Source of the DNA: Plectrocnemia conspersa
Lineage: Eukaryota > Arthropoda > Insecta > Trichoptera > Polycentropodidae
Assembly (NCBI GenBank): GCA_009617715.1
Contig: VTFK01000008.1
Span: 1,550,001 to 1,614,000, forward strand
Direction of reading: 5' to 3'
DNA length: 64,000 nt
Shown: one piece after another, positions 1-13,587 of the stretch
Numbering within the stretch: position 1 is the stretch's first letter
How the letters are laid out: every line of letters starts with the position of its first letter
The notes under the pieces: model-generated
Told to the model about the DNA's origin: nothing
What the model saw: only the letters and a program-made list of their open reading frames with translations
Database searches by the model: none
Made by a program: the position numbers and the translations under genes

Positions 1-321
1 TAATTTAGTCAGGCTTTGCTTCAGTACACTACGCAAACTGAAGCTAAGTCCGACCACCTACCTAAGCTGTCGCGATAAATAGCCACAGACGGGAAAACAG
101 AAAAAAATCCTACTTAAAAAAATTTAATATAACAATTTTATATTTTCAATTCTGATTTGTATCCGGCAACTTATTTGAGCTTTTGAATTCAGATATAATA
201 CCAGATGTCTTTTTTTACATTAAGAATGGTTTTGCCAATGTCTGGCATGAGATGGTTAAGTATATAATTTCTTCAATGCTGAATCCTCGCTTTTATTTAT
301 CTGAATAATTTAAAACAACCT

Positions 322-470
322 GTGTGGCAGAAATTTTACGTTTTATTTTTCAAAGTTCCAATGGGAGTCCCGCAAAGAAGTATTCTTGACTCCCATCTGT
401 TCTTTTTCATTCACGACGTTCTGATACCACATAACGCTTATTTTAAATTATTATATAGTAGTAAATTAAG
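322..470 (+). pseudogene. Non-LTR retrotransposon reverse transcriptase fragment
   Basis: The frame reads VPMGVPQRSILDSHLFFFIH, matching the GVPQGSILGPLLF block of jockey/RTE-like reverse transcriptases. The catalytic YADD motif is not found downstream. The surrounding sequence has no further similarity, so this is a short decayed relic. Confidence 0.6.
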
Positions 471-540
471 CAAAGCCAATAGAATATCTATATCTTTTAA
501 TAAATATATACTAAAATAATTACTAATGTTAGGTACTCTA

Positions 541-2019
541 CATTATATAACTATATACTCTGGTTTTAAAGCTATATATAAAATAAATATATAGATAATT
601 TTAAAAAATTTAAGAAAAATACAGAAATTTTAGCTTAGCCTTAAATTACCAATGATTGGTTCAGGATTCAGAAATTCAAACATCCGTTCAGAATTTTCGC
701 CTAAAGTTTCAACTTCACTTTCGACTTAGAATAGAGATTTCAGCCCAAACTATCCAGCGGAGCTAACGTCGACTCTACACAGACAACTTCTATAAAGTCC
801 AGATAAAACTACGCTTTCACTTTAATCGTCATCTCGAATATTCGAGAGTTGAACTATATGTTTATAGATGTTTTCTAGACTATGCGATTAATCTTGACAT
901 GCACATATTTCCACAATGAATTAAAAGAGAGTTTTAGTTGCTGAGCTACATAGCAATATAAAGAATAACAAATATCTAATATCTAAATAAAAATTTTTGA
1001 AACCATTGATAATATAATTATAAATAATATGCTAATTAATTATGTATACATATGTATATAACATATATTTAAAGACAGAATGCCTGAACTTTGCTGAATA
1101 TTAATATTTTAACAGCTAAGAAAGCAAACACTTTCAATTGTAGTGTTCTTGGCTTTATGTTCGTTTCATTTGAACTATGAACTTATAAGTATCTATAGAT
1201 AAATAGAGTTTTAATGACACAATAGTAATGTTTTTTTATCACGGTATTCGATTATATCATTATTTTTTTAAATTTATTTCTCGTCGTATTTTTATTTTAA
1301 GAATCGGATTAAACTTTAAGCATTAAAATAAGTTACGTTAAAATATTTTTTTAACGTTGTTCTTTACATTAGTATAAGCCCTGGTTGTAAGCAAAACGTC
1401 GTTATAACCATTGTTAATGTGGCCTGGGTATAGCTTCCATACCGACGCTTAAATTTAGCTCGGTATTATTGCGTATCTTGGATTTGTATAACCCTTGTTA
1501 ACAATATCCCCATTAATAAAAATCAGGAGTAGTGGAGTCTTGCGACCTTGGAGGGCAAAAGTTACACGGTGTTCCAAACAATATTTTTTTCACCAAACTT
1601 TCCTTTTACATATTCTCAAACAATAAGTGGTTTGTATAACATGTTTAATATTAAAAGAAACAGATAAGAATTCACGTGCAAAATTCGGAAAATAATCTAA
1701 TATTGCAATAAGTAGCTCTAAAATGTATACTCTTTGACTGTTGTAACTTTTCACAATTCGCTTGTATAATAATGTACTAACTAAGAGCATTGCGCTTTTC
1801 CCCCTTTAGAACGCTCTATAGAGACTTTAGCTCCTTTTTATATAAGTTTATGCATTACATTTAATTATTAATTGAAACAAATTATTTTCCTAATTTTTCT
1901 GAATCGCTAATTATATAACTGTAAAACAAGATTTTAATGGTAAATACAAAACACATGTTTTGTACAGTTATACATTCATAATGATTTTGTACTTTTAAAT
2001 TTTAAAGTTGGTCGCCTTC
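541..2019. other. AT-rich intergenic DNA, nothing recognised
   Basis: No gene-like open frame. A slightly GC-richer patch at 1375-1580 has no recognisable motif. Confidence 0.6.
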
Positions 2020-2741
2020 TTTTAATCATTTTCGAATGGTACATTATAGACTTGAATGTGGGAGATCAGCAAGATGGACGATAATATATTAGCTGCAGAA
2101 ATGGAAACAAATCCAACTCAAACTATCCATCAGTTGGCTGAGAAACTAAACCAGATCAGAAACAAAAAAGTCGGCGCTCAAAAGCATCTGAATTTTAAAA
2201 CTTAGTTAATTTGATAACCCAATATAATGAATAAAAATCGTTAAAAACAGTCGTTATCCAAAGGACAAGTAGCATAACCTACTTCGAAGATCAGGCTCAA
2301 TATAAAAAATACTTTGTATCTATAGTAAGATTGTATAGGGATTGTGCATTATGAAACTCTTAAGCCTTGATAAGCAATAACAAATAGCCTTTATTGCGAA
2401 CATCTGCATCGTTTGCATAAGGAAGTAAAAAAAATAGGCCTGCACTTGCCAACATAAATCGAATAGATATACAACACGACAATGCAGCGAAATTGATTCT
2501 CGATAAAATCAAGAATGGCTGGAGAGTTTTAACTCATCCACCTTATTCAACAGACTTTGCTCCTTCCAACTACATACCATTTATTTTGATAGATTTAACA
2601 CATTGTAAACGAAAAAAATTGTTACAAAAAGGCTATCAAAATATTATGCAACAACGCCTCCAATATTTTTTAGCAATGAAATTAAAAAATGACGAAGATG
2701 TAATAAAATTTTATATCTCTAGAAAAAAATCATTAAAATAG
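2020..2741 (+). mobile_element. Decayed mariner transposase, copy A
   Basis: Broken frames in order show ILAAEMETNPTQTIHQLAEK, corresponding to the second helix-turn-helix region (LLAALEENPTQTxRELAE), then IVHYETLKP, then HDNAAK and RVLTHPPYSTDFAPSNY, which are the second and third catalytic-triad neighbourhoods of mariner (HDNAxxH; HPPYSPDLAPSDY). The third acid position is replaced by N in FAPSNY. Multiple frameshifts and stops make it inactive. It is related to the copies near 42700 and 53000. Confidence 0.85.
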
Positions 2742-5059
2742 GAATAAATATTTTTTGCTTCATTAATAATTTTCATCAATAGTTTGCATATAATATGTAT
2801 TTTAAGTAAAATCTTAGAGTAGATAAAACGTACTGAAATTAATTTAAAAATAAAATATTAATTCTAGTAAAAAAAATGTAATATAAACTTTGAGTTTTTT
2901 AATGTTCTAAGCTAAAACTAATATTATTTATGATAAAAATAAATGTCCAAATTATTTAAGGATAGAAGGGAAAATTTTATCGCGATCTTACATCATAGTA
3001 GCTAAACTGCCTGATCATGTGAAAGTTCATCGATATCGGCAAATTGTTATTAATGATACTATTATTTTTATTAAAAATATGTTAATAATGATTCGCGTGC
3101 TTGTGGTTATTACTGGTTTTAACCAACTCAGAAACGGAAACAGTTAAATAGCCACATATGAATTAAAATTATTATTTTGAACCATTTTTCTTGTTTAATT
3201 TAATAATTATAGACTGCAAAATTTTCAAGTTAACTGGTTTTACCCGACTCAAGATATCCTTTGCTTAAGATTTTAATCTCAACAGCTTCCCGTTTAGTCC
3301 CGTTAATAATGTTTATTTTGTAGGCATGTTTGATCAATTCTGAGTTTTTATATTTAGATGGTCTTTATGATATCCATCCGTTGCTTTGAATAATGAACGA
3401 ACAAGCGATTTTATAGATAACTCAGAAGCATTCGAAATTTAGTATTTATCACTAAATAGGACAAAAAACCATATATTTATACTTTGAATGTAATTATTCT
3501 GATTTTTAGTTTCATTTTTTTTTTGTTAAAATCAGTAGCATTAAAGAGCTTTTAAATCACCTTTTCAAGGTCTGAGAGCTTTTCTGCTCTTTCGTAAACC
3601 AATGCTGCTAGCAATTGTGGTGATAGGATTTTTACCCTAGGAATGTGTGTCCTATTGAACTATCCGATTTGTGTGTCAGTTTATTATCTAGAAAGTAAGT
3701 GATTTTTTTATTACTTTAGCGGCTTTGATGCATTGTTCCCTTTGATCCTTGCGAACTCAAAGTTTCATGTTCCTCTTGGCTATAATGTCGTTCAACGACG
3801 CTCCTATGTTAGCCACTTGAAACTTCAAAGTTCTATTGCTCTGTTAATATTGTAAAATTTATATTTTTAGTTTTTAACTCATATGTAATCTTTCCTTTAC
3901 ATATGATATACATAATATTTTGGCAGAGCTTGACAATATGTTTTTAAATCATTCTCTGTACTATAGCTGAAAACTGCAATTGCTAAACGAAATATGAAAT
4001 TATAAAGTATTGCATACTCTCGTGTAAGCTTTAATCAAACAAATTCAATGAAAAAGCTTAGTTATACTGCAGTTTACATTTTAATTGCCATTTTATGAGT
4101 ATGCCATATCGTTTAAAGCGTTGCGTTGTAAATAAAAATGTAATTTTGCTTTGAATACTGATTTGTATAAAAAGCTGCTTTGTGCAACAAGAAAAATAAA
4201 TATATGAAAAAATAATATAAAAACGTTGAGAGTCGTGTCGTGTTGTTATACACGTTTCGCAAAGCATTGTATTGTTAAGGCCCGATGAACAAAATGCGAG
4301 GGATTCGTACGACCAACCCTATATAGCCGAAAAAATAAAACTTTATGAATGTATCTACTATGTAAAGGATTTGTATAACGTTTGTGCGAGACCGTTATCG
4401 AAACACCGCGTAGTTGAATAAAAACAAATATTATTACACAAGGAAGAAACATTCGTATACATTTTAATGCACAGTCGATTTGATTATGGCTTTATACCTA
4501 ATGGCAAACACTTCGTGGAAAATTTTACGTTTCTGGCTTGATAATGGAACAATTTAAAATGTGCGTTAGCGCTTTAATATTTTATAGTACAATGCTTAAT
4601 TGTATATATTTTAATTATAGCCTATGGAACAAAGAGGGACCGAAAATACATTTTAAAAGTACGTCCATACATTTTATTTCAAATCTATCTGCTTATTTTA
4701 CCTTTTAATAATATAACTTAGACATGCGGTTCGTTATAAACTTTTTTCCAGGCAATCTCGTCTTGCAAAGTTTAATTTTTGATCTCATCGAAACTTGACC
4801 ATTAAAAATTTACATTCTAAAAGCGTCTTATAATTGAACTTCATTTGGGTGCAAAAATCAATTATCTACACCAGTGATATTCGAACTGGGTTCCTACAAC
4901 ATATATAATATACTTATATTGTATAGCACAATCAGTGGATATTTATATCTGACGAAAATAAACCTTCATAACCAAATTTACAATTTTACTAGAAAATAAT
5001 GTAAGAGATAGATTTGTTTTTAAAATTACGCGCTATATTTAATAATAAATTGCCTTTTA
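2742..5059. other. AT-rich intergenic DNA, nothing recognised
   Basis: Only short chance open frames on either strand. No transposon motifs, tRNA-like structures or tandem repeats seen. Confidence 0.5.
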
Positions 5060-5440
5060 AATCTAATGCTTCCACTTCACTCTCCGAAAGTAGGCGACAG
5101 TTGGCCAAGGACGGGAAATATAATGTGAAAATTCGGGCTTACTTCGGTCGAGCTCGGTTGTCCCCGCGCTAAAATCTCTCGCAAGTTCTCCGAGGTCACC
5201 GCGAACGGAGGTAAACTGGGGTAATTTTGTCGAGGCGGCCGACTTCGTCGCCTCCAAAAAATTCCCTCGCTTTCCGAAAGTAATACCGAAGACGCTTCGA
5301 GCGCGAGCGGCGAGATACTTCCTTTCGGCTCTCGCGTGACGAGAGAGAGAGATAGAGATGGTTTATCGCAAACTGAGATAGAACGATTCAATTTTAATAT
5401 GGGCGTCTTCACGATCGCGCCACTGTTTGGTATTTTGCCC
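5060..5440. other. GC-richer CpG-containing island
   Basis: The composition changes sharply from the AT-rich surroundings. It holds a GA-rich run (GAGAGAGAGATAGAGATGG at 5341) and a 111-codon reverse-strand open frame that looks like a by-product of base composition. The string ACTTCACTCTCCGAAAG near 5072 recurs inverted near 6588. A conserved noncoding or regulatory element is possible. Confidence 0.35.
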
Positions 5441-5554
5441 GATCTGGACGGCCAAAAAAATTATTTCACCACTTTAGTTGATTCCATAAGTGCTCTTAGT
5501 CAAATATATAATATTATAAGTGCTAAAAAAAATACAATTATTTAAAGTATTTCT

Positions 5555-6100
5555 TTTAATTGTAGGCCCGAGGAATAGGAATTCCGTGTTGAACGGTCGT
5601 GCGAATTTCGCCGCGTAGCGTAAAAAAAAAAAAATTGTATATGTCACAAATTTGCTGTTTTTTATTAAGAAAAAAAGTATTTGACTAGCATTTTATCATA
5701 CTCGGTATCGTTTTTTTTTAAATATGTATATATTTAGTCATTCCAAACAAATTTTATTTTATTTCATTAGTACGCGATCCACAATTTGACGTTTACTGAT
5801 TTTACCACGGTAACCATATTATTAAAAAATTACAATCATTACAAAACTGTATTTTAAATTTGACGTTAACATTTCTTTAATTGTAGGCCCGAGGAAGAGG
5901 AATTCCGTGTTTAACGGCCGTGCGTAGCGTAATAAAAAAATTTAGCCGCGTAGCGTAAAAAAAAAAAATTGTATATGTCACAAATTTGCTGTTTTATATT
6001 AAGAAAAAGTATTTGACTAGCATTTTATCATACCCGGTATCGTTTTTTTTTTTTTAAATATGTGTATATTTGGTGATTCTGAACAAATTTTTAGGTCGTA
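5555..6100. repeat. Tandem duplication, two copies of a ~190-bp unit
   Basis: Copy 1 begins near 5558 and copy 2 near 5878, both with TAATTGTAGGCCCGAGGAA, then GGAATTCCGTGT, then the GTAGCGT block and A-run. Both continue through GTATATGTCACAAATTTGC, TATTTGACTAGCATTTTATC and GGTATCG plus a T-run. Copies differ by small indels and substitutions, and the period is about 320 bp. Confidence 0.9.
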
Positions 6101-6459
6101 ACTTTCGCGACTAAGCCCCGTCCCATTTTTAAGAATAATACATTTTTAAGGTATGCAATGTGTTAAAAACCGCAAAAATCCGCAGTCAATTTTGCATGTA
6201 TCATAAAGAGAAAGACCTAAGCTATATATTGTATATAAAATCTCAATTCAGCAAATTGACTTTCCATACTTTTCCTTAAAAAATAATAGAAATTATTCAT
6301 TAGTTGCACACTTGAACGTTTCCTGTTTATTATTTATTAGTGACAGTGAAGCCTCGATTCAACATAAAATGTCTTATTTACTAACATTGATCTATTCCGG
6401 TGCATTGCAATCATCCACCATCTCCTTTTTCTCCATTTGGCTTTATTTTTTTTTGTGTT

Positions 6460-6620
6460 TAAAACACGCACGTAGTTATAATACGCGAGGTTGAGAAGCG
6501 TGCACGCGTATGAAATTCCCGGCTGTGCGAACGCTATTCGAAAAACTGCGACCTTGACCGACTTCGGTCGAACTTCCACTAGGACAACTTTCGGAGAGTG
6601 AAGTGCAGGTAATAGACGAC
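6460..6620. other. Small CpG-rich patch, partner of the 5.1-kb island
   Basis: Contains GACTTCGGTCGAACTTCC and CTTTCGGAGAGTGAAGT, the inverted counterparts of strings in the island at 5070-5160. No coding evidence. Confidence 0.35.
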
Positions 6621-6659
6621 ACACCTTTTTTTTCCCCAAAATTCAGTGGTAGACCAAAA

Positions 6660-8329
6660 GTAAAGATATATTAGGGTTCTCAGTCAAACATATGAATTTT
6701 TTGATTATTAGAATTATTCGCCCGATTTTCAACTATATAAATATTCGATATTACTATTTAAAATGAAATTTGAAAAAAAATTGCTTTTTAAAAATATAAT
6801 TTTACGCCTTCGAAAAACATTTGTGAATAGAATGCTTATCGGTGGTGTCCACTATGACCGAAATTCCCAAATTTGATTTGATGAAAGAAACAAAATGTTG
6901 GAAAGGCATACCTTAACGTTGATCTCAAATCTAGTATGCGTCGCAATTTTGTTCTTTCAAGACGCAAAGCTTATATTTTTAATTTGTTCAATAATTCAAT
7001 CGCGATTAATGTATTTTTAGTTATTTAATTTATATGCAAATTCGCACATTATAAACGCTGATTAATTAATTTCAAACATTTTTAGCTATTATATAAATAA
7101 GATACAATTATGTGTTATTTAAATTATTGAATCAATTTTCTGATCCTAATTCTGCTAATTTTAAAAAACTGTAATGACATCCCTGATTAAAAAATATAGT
7201 ATAATAAATCAAGCATTTTCTTTTTCACTGGTTAGTAATTGTCACAGAATTGTATTTTACATATTTTACTAAATTCTAAAATAATAAAATAAATTAAAAT
7301 TAATTTATTTTTGCATCAATTTGTTAAATAAATTAATATTGGTAGAAACTGAAAAAAATACGAATATATTTTTTATTCAATATTCCAATTAATAAAAATT
7401 ACGAATTATTAGCAACCCTAATATGTATGTAAATATATAATTTAATACTAAAAATTTTCATTTTTTTAAATATTTATATTTATACATATATTAATATATG
7501 TTTTTATTGAAGTCTATTAAATGTATTTTTTTAATACATATAAGACATTCTCTATGAACTTATTAATGAATTTCAAGAATTCGCAAATTTAGAGCTCTTG
7601 ATTTATTGATATTAATTATAGTTTGCTGAGTACTGGTATAAATGATAAAATTTTCAATAATATATAAAATCAAAATGAGTTTTTATCAAACGTACGCTAT
7701 TAAAAACACTAAAAGCAACAACCATTTTTATTCAACTATTAATTTTCAAGATTTAATAAAAAAAAATGCAGTGCTGATTTTTGAGGTTTCTTGAGAATTA
7801 TTATATTTTTTTATTCGTTCAAAATTAAATAATACAAATATTTTTACGTTTGCAATTTTTAAAATGTAAATTTATTAAAATCTGGCTAATTTACAGCTGT
7901 ATTCAGAGCAGGTAGTGAGAGAAGAGGTAAGGATTTCTGATTTACACTCGGAAAATAATTTATGTTTTATTACTGACTATGAATTACGATTACCAAGCAC
8001 TTTGTTTCAACTTCCTTAAACATTTGCCAGTCTACATAAAATTAAAAACGCAAGTTCATTGGCAGTATTTTATTCACTGGCTAAATGGAACAAACATTGT
8101 TGTCATTATTGATATAAATCATACATATACAATGTTGTCATTATTGCAAAATGCGAGGAAAAATGTCATGTTATGAAAAGTGCCCGTTAATTAAACATAC
8201 GTTAAATAGTTTAATAATATTTCATATGAGAATTTTATATAAATTAGTAATGTAATAAATATAGGAAATATATTCCTATGCTAGAAACTCAAATTATAAG
8301 CCAGAGACTACAATAAATATACAGTGTCA
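6660..8329. other. AT-rich intergenic DNA, nothing recognised
   Basis: Very low GC; many A/T runs. No supported feature. Confidence 0.5.
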
Positions 8330-8520
8330 AAATGCATTAAATCAAATAGCGAAAAAAGCAGTCGGAATGATATCTCCGCCGAGATCGGATTGGTTCGATG
8401 AAGAATGTGCTGAAATAACGACCAAAAAAAACCGTACAAAAAGACATATTCATTGCATACATAGTACACGAAAAGAGTATCGAAATATGCGCAGGAAAGA
8501 AAAACGAATACACTAAAGAA
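8330..8520 (+). pseudogene. Non-LTR retrotransposon fragment (end of endonuclease region)
   Basis: The frame reads QIAKKAVGMISPPRSDWFDE, then ECAEITTKKNRTKRHIHCIH, then STRKEYRNMRRKEKRIH and a stop. The WFDEEC motif followed by a basic KEYRxxRRxxKR stretch is characteristic of the linker between endonuclease and reverse transcriptase of jockey/R1-like elements. Nothing else of the element is visible. Confidence 0.6.
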
Positions 8521-8599
8521 AAAAAGAATATTCGATAATCTTAGGCTTAAGAAGCTGCAACAATTTAAATCTTATAATAAAATTAAAGCTACCTATTAA

Positions 8600-8705
8600 A
8601 AAAAATAGAGACAAAGTTTAATTTGATTTATCTGTGCAAACAATTAAGATTGTCACGTACAATTTGTGTGTGTTAGTTATACGTATAAAACATTATTAAA
8701 ACATA
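8600..8705. repeat. Dispersed repeat, copy 1 of 2
   Basis: Shares TCACGTACAATTTGTGTGTG and TTAGTTATACGTA with the copy at 10550-10650, preceded in both by CAA-GTTTAATTTGAT and a CAAACAATT block. About 100 bp are alignable. Confidence 0.8.
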
Positions 8706-8709
8706 TTAC

Positions 8710-10545
8710 ATGTATTATATCATATATCAAAATTTCTCGGGATTAAAATTAATTTCTTAATTATCAAGAAATAAGAGACGCTACAAGTAACGTTGTATTT
8801 AAACTTGTTGCTTGTTGTGGGGATTTCTAACTTAGCAAAGATCTGTGAAACTGCCTCTGTTTATATCGTGATGTCATAAACAAAATAGTAAATCAGAAAT
8901 AAGACATTTTTTATTACTAAAGTACTCATCAAAAGTAAAAAAATAGTGTTCAACAATCGATGGTTTGTTAGTTTGTATAATTATTATCAAATACAGTTTT
9001 AATTTAATTGCTCTCTAAAAACTGCGTGTCGAAAAATAGAGAAAACGCGAGATTTATATAACGCTCAAATAAAAAAACACAAGCTCTTAAAATTCATAAT
9101 TACTATATTGAAAAATAGGTACTCCTCAGTTAAAAGTCGCAAAATAAAACATTTACAGGATTTTATTACTTTCTGTTCCAACTCTATTATTAAGCGTCTG
9201 GGTCTTTTCTCAAAAATAAAATAAACAGAAATCACCTATTTACAACTAAAGCTAAAACCCGAATGTGAAAAGGTTGTTTTACATGAAATGTACATAATTC
9301 TTTGATTATTTGCAAAAGCATTTTCAACAATTCAACGTATTAATATTGTAACTCGGTTTTCATATAAATATTTTACATCGCTCACTTCATATACTACATA
9401 TATTTCTATAGATAGAACAAAACTAATTTTCGCAATAACGTCGACGGCTTAATCTATTATTCATAAGCGAGGAACTCTATTGAGCTAATATAATAAAAAA
9501 TGCATAATCACTTCTATTCATGAACATGAAAGTATATTTGTTAATTAAAAATCTATAGCGAAAAAAATACACTTTATTGAACAAATTTCTGTGAATTATA
9601 CAAAACGTGGTTTTAATTCTTAATGAATTGAATAGTACTTTTAATTTTGAAATTGATGAATTTAATTTTCAGACGTATTTAAAGATTCAGTTAAAATGTC
9701 ATTAGAATTTATAATTGCCTAATTTATTAAATCGAGTTAATTGTATACTTGTAATATTATTCGCACAAGTACTTAAACAATGATTTGTACTGTGAACTAA
9801 ACAGACGACATACAACAAGGCCCCTAATCAATTCTGAATGAATATTAAAGCCCGGTGCAAATTTAGATGATGTTTAATCGATTTTAGGCACATTCACGAT
9901 TGGATATGGCATTAGATATTAAGGAATACTGTGTCAGTGTAATACAGGTTGTTCGGCAAAATTATTTTCCGGATTATTTGACATCTGAATGATTTCGTGA
10001 ATATGGTATATTTGTTAACACGTAAAATACATTAAAGGTAGTAGCTGTAATGTAAGCGAATAAGCCGATTTGCTAAATGGCTCTCACGTAATCATTTTTA
10101 ACGCTAACGAATTTTTTATTTTGGGTTACCTTGAACATAGCATTTAGTAGCAGTCCATGATTGATAGTAGAAAGCATTGAAAATGAATTAGTCTTATTGA
10201 AAAATAGAATGGATCGCTAAAAAATTATTTGAAAAATCTCAATTGAAGACTTTAAGGAATGTTAATAATATTATATTATTTCAATTAACAGATATTTCAT
10301 CGGACGAGAGAAAAAAATTCGTGTCCTGTAAAATACGTTCCAAACATTTGTCATTCGTCTATAAATAAACCTCGTCTAAACGTGTTGTGAGAAAAATAAA
10401 AATGTCCAGCGACATTTTCTGTTTTTTCGTAAAAATCGACCTAAATTTTTCATGAATTTATTTTAAGCTTTACAATTGATATAACAATTTTTATAATAAT
10501 TAAAATATATTCACTTCAACATACTATCATAACCTTCGTGTCAGG
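8710..10545. other. AT-rich intergenic DNA, nothing recognised
   Basis: No convincing open frames or element motifs. Confidence 0.5.
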
Positions 10546-10655
10546 GTGTTTTTTTTAAGACAACGTTTAATTTGATATTTTTATACAAACAATTGAGATA
10601 GTCACGTACAATTTGTGTATGTTAGTTATACGTAAAAAACATTAGTTATACATTG
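10546..10655. repeat. Dispersed repeat, copy 2 of 2
   Basis: Direct-orientation relative of the sequence at 8600-8705 (TCACGTACAATTTGTGTATG, TTAGTTATACGTA). Probably part of an old interspersed element. Confidence 0.8.
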
Positions 10656-11064
10656 AACTGGACTAATGGATGCGAAGAGAGAAGCGGTGGCTTCTGCAAG
10701 TTCTCTTGGTTAAAGTTCATGGGTTATTACGTCTATTCTAATAACTTGATATGCGAAAAAGGCAATTAGTTCCATTTTAACATATAAACCAATTTTTTTG
10801 TCTTAGACGCTTTAAACTTTTTTATATACACTTGCTGAAACTGGTAATTTTGATTTACTATAAATTTGACTGACAGCTTTTAGACCGTTGGACCTGCTAA
10901 TTTATTCCCTCCAATTGAGTTTATTGGTTTTATTGATTAATGCGAGATACTGAGATACAGCATTAATCTGAAAAACAAAACTCAGAAACAACAAATTAAT
11001 TGCATAAAATTAAATAAAAAACTAAATTGATTATAATTAAATTAATTGATAAAAATTTTATTTA

Positions 11065-11335
11065 AATTAAGATTTAATTTTAACTATTATTAAATTAATA
11101 TATTAAATTAAATTATTTAATGATCATTAAATAATAAAAATAAATTTAATTAATAAAAATTTCAAAGTTATATTACGGAAGATTGTAGTATTAATATAAA
11201 ATAATTAAATTATAATATTATTTATCAAATTTAATGTAATTAAATTTTTAATAAAATATCTATATTTTAATATTATTTAATTTTAACTATTATTAAATTA
11301 ATATATTAATTTAAATTATTTAATGATCATAGTAA
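11065..11335. repeat. AT-only direct repeat, ~60 bp, two copies
   Basis: The block TAATTTTAACTATTATTAAA followed by TTAATATATTAA and TTAAATTATTTAATGATCAT occurs at about 11073 and again at about 11278. The intervening DNA is A/T-only low complexity. Confidence 0.75.
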
Positions 11336-11357
11336 ATAACGTTTTTTAAGACCGATT

Positions 11358-11729
11358 TTGTGGAACGCCTGCAATGACAACAGTTGGCAATGCACTGATA
11401 TTTCAGTTCCCTATATGAAATGGTGGCATACCTTTCAAAAATACATCATGTTGAGTATTGGGATGAGCAAAGTGTTTATAAAAACTCGATTTGAATACAG
11501 TGTTTTTTACGCGTATTTAAGACCGTTCCATTATTTGTGGAGGCCGACTTCTTGGATTCCTGTGAACGTCAGTTTTCGTCTTGTGTTCGCGAACACACTT
11601 AATCTGATTGATCTCGAAGGGTTTTCATCTAGAACTGCTAGAAAGGCTGATTTTTTACCGGCTCCAACAGAAACTCAAAAGCAAAAAAAAATCTGTTACA
11701 TGCATCAGTTAATAGCTGCAGGAATGTAG
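11358..11729 (+). other. Unrecognised 123-codon open frame
   Basis: This is one of the longest uninterrupted frames outside FoxO and sits in locally richer sequence. It starts MWNACNDNSWQCTD and ends ICYMHQLIAAGM. I recognise no domain, signal peptide or repeat. No splice context or neighbouring exon supports it, so it may be a relic of a mobile element or chance. Confidence 0.2.
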
Positions 11730-11734
11730 TCTAT

Positions 11735-12890
11735 TATTTATTAACGAAAATTACATCTGGCTGTTTCAAATTAGCCGTTTGTTTCTGATTGAATTTTAAT
11801 GTTTCTAGAAATACAAATCACCAAAATTGTTCGAGTAAGTTATTTATTACATTTATTTTGTAAAAACAAAAACGAAAATATGTACGAGTCGAATAAAGTT
11901 AATCCATTATAAAAACAGATAATCAGTTGTATATACAAACATACACCTCGTTATTCAGATGTGTTAATTATTGTGTTGTTTTCAAAATGTAAATTTTGTG
12001 GGTGAAATCCTTTAAAAAAACACATTGGTAATGTTTGCGGGTTAATTAATTAACATGTATCTATTAAAATAATACAGATTTTCAATCATTTTATTTTAAT
12101 AATAAAATGCTTTTTTTTGTTAAAAAAATTTAACCTAATATTGTCACAATATCAATTTAAAATTTACATGTAATGAGCAATGCAACGTAAAAATATTACC
12201 AATTAGAACGATCGATTGTTGTATTTTTTCAGAATATTATTTTAATTTTCTGTTTATAATAAATGACTAGATAAAAATATAATTTTAAATTTATATTTTT
12301 TATTTATTGTAAAATAATATGTTTTATACGTCTGGTTTATAAAATGTTTATAATTATTATATGCTGGTACACAAAAGATTTTTTTTCTGTTGTATGATAA
12401 ACTTTTTTCTTCACATTCATTTGAAAGCTAAATTTCAGAAAAGTTTATTCAATACAACATAATACGGATCGCAATTAATAGTTTTCGTATCAAGAAATAA
12501 ATGGTAACGCTCTGTTGTCCCTTTTTTCTATATGCATAGCATAATGATAATAAGAAATATGCTTAGTAATGTTTTAATAGAAATTGTATTATAAAAAGCT
12601 ATTAAAATAGCAAGAAAATCAGAACAATCACTACGTTTATTCAGGTGTAAAAATCGCTTCATTAAAATAACAATAAAGGTAAAATGTATTGGCTTACTTT
12701 TTTGAATAGTTCTTTAAAAAACATTGCATTTTTATGCCATGTCATATGCGATATAAATGTATTAACTAATCTACTCCTGAAAAATCCATAAATATATAAG
12801 ACTTATAATTAAATAATTACACAAAATATATATGTGTATCAAGTATATGATATATTTATAGTATTTTAATTAACTTGTCTTGAATAACCA
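11735..12890. other. AT-rich intergenic DNA, nothing recognised
   Basis: No coding or repeat evidence up to the end of the mariner copy that begins near 12895. Confidence 0.5.
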
Positions 12891-13579
12891 TATCAGGTTG
12901 CTCCATAAATCTATGCATTTTTTAGGTGCGGGTTAAATGAGTTAAAAATTAAAACGTGTAATACTTTTTATAAATTATTTATTCTCTACTTTTCTAAAAA
13001 GTATTCTCTATATCATTTTTTTATATCTGATCTGAAAAATAATTTATTTTTAAAAGCAATAAATTCTTTTTATATAAAAAAAATATTCACCTAAAAACTG
13101 TTGCAGTGATCTAAATAAATGAACGTTTGGAGCAATGTCAGAAGAAAACGGTGGGTGAGAAAGGAATTCCCATTAAAAAAATGTATTTTTTTTTCTTGGA
13201 CACGTGAGTATTGGTGTAAAATTACTCTGCTTTAATTTATAAGGAAAGGTATTTTTCACTAAATGCATAATATTATAATATTGGGCTGCAATCCTATTCA
13301 CGGGGTTGGAAAGTAATGCATTCACTTCTTAAATTCAGTAACAGTTCAACTCAAAAATAAATCTTTCTATTTTTCAATTAATAATTATTGGCATATTGAG
13401 ATTTGCTTCACGAGATTTTCATTAGATAATTTATGAGATACCCATATTCTGCAAATTATCACCTTTCCTAACTTTGAATATGTCTGTGTACATCAGTATG
13501 TAAGCGACACGTTTAGCTTTTGTGCTACCTTCTGTATTATTAATCTCGGACACCTGCTTTGATGGCAGCCTAAATATCA

Positions 13580-13587
13580 CTAACAAC
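13580..13587. repeat. hAT target-site duplication, left
   Basis: CTAACAAC, identical to the right copy at 16128-16135. Confidence 0.92.

Noticed and set aside
5077..5412. 111-codon reverse frame in the 5.1-kb island
   Set aside because: Ser/Pro/Arg-rich, overlaps a second open register, and shares words with the noncoding patch at 6.5 kb.
11358..11729. 123-codon open frame as a real gene
   Set aside because: No recognisable domain, no splice context and no neighbouring exon. Retained only as a low-confidence open frame.
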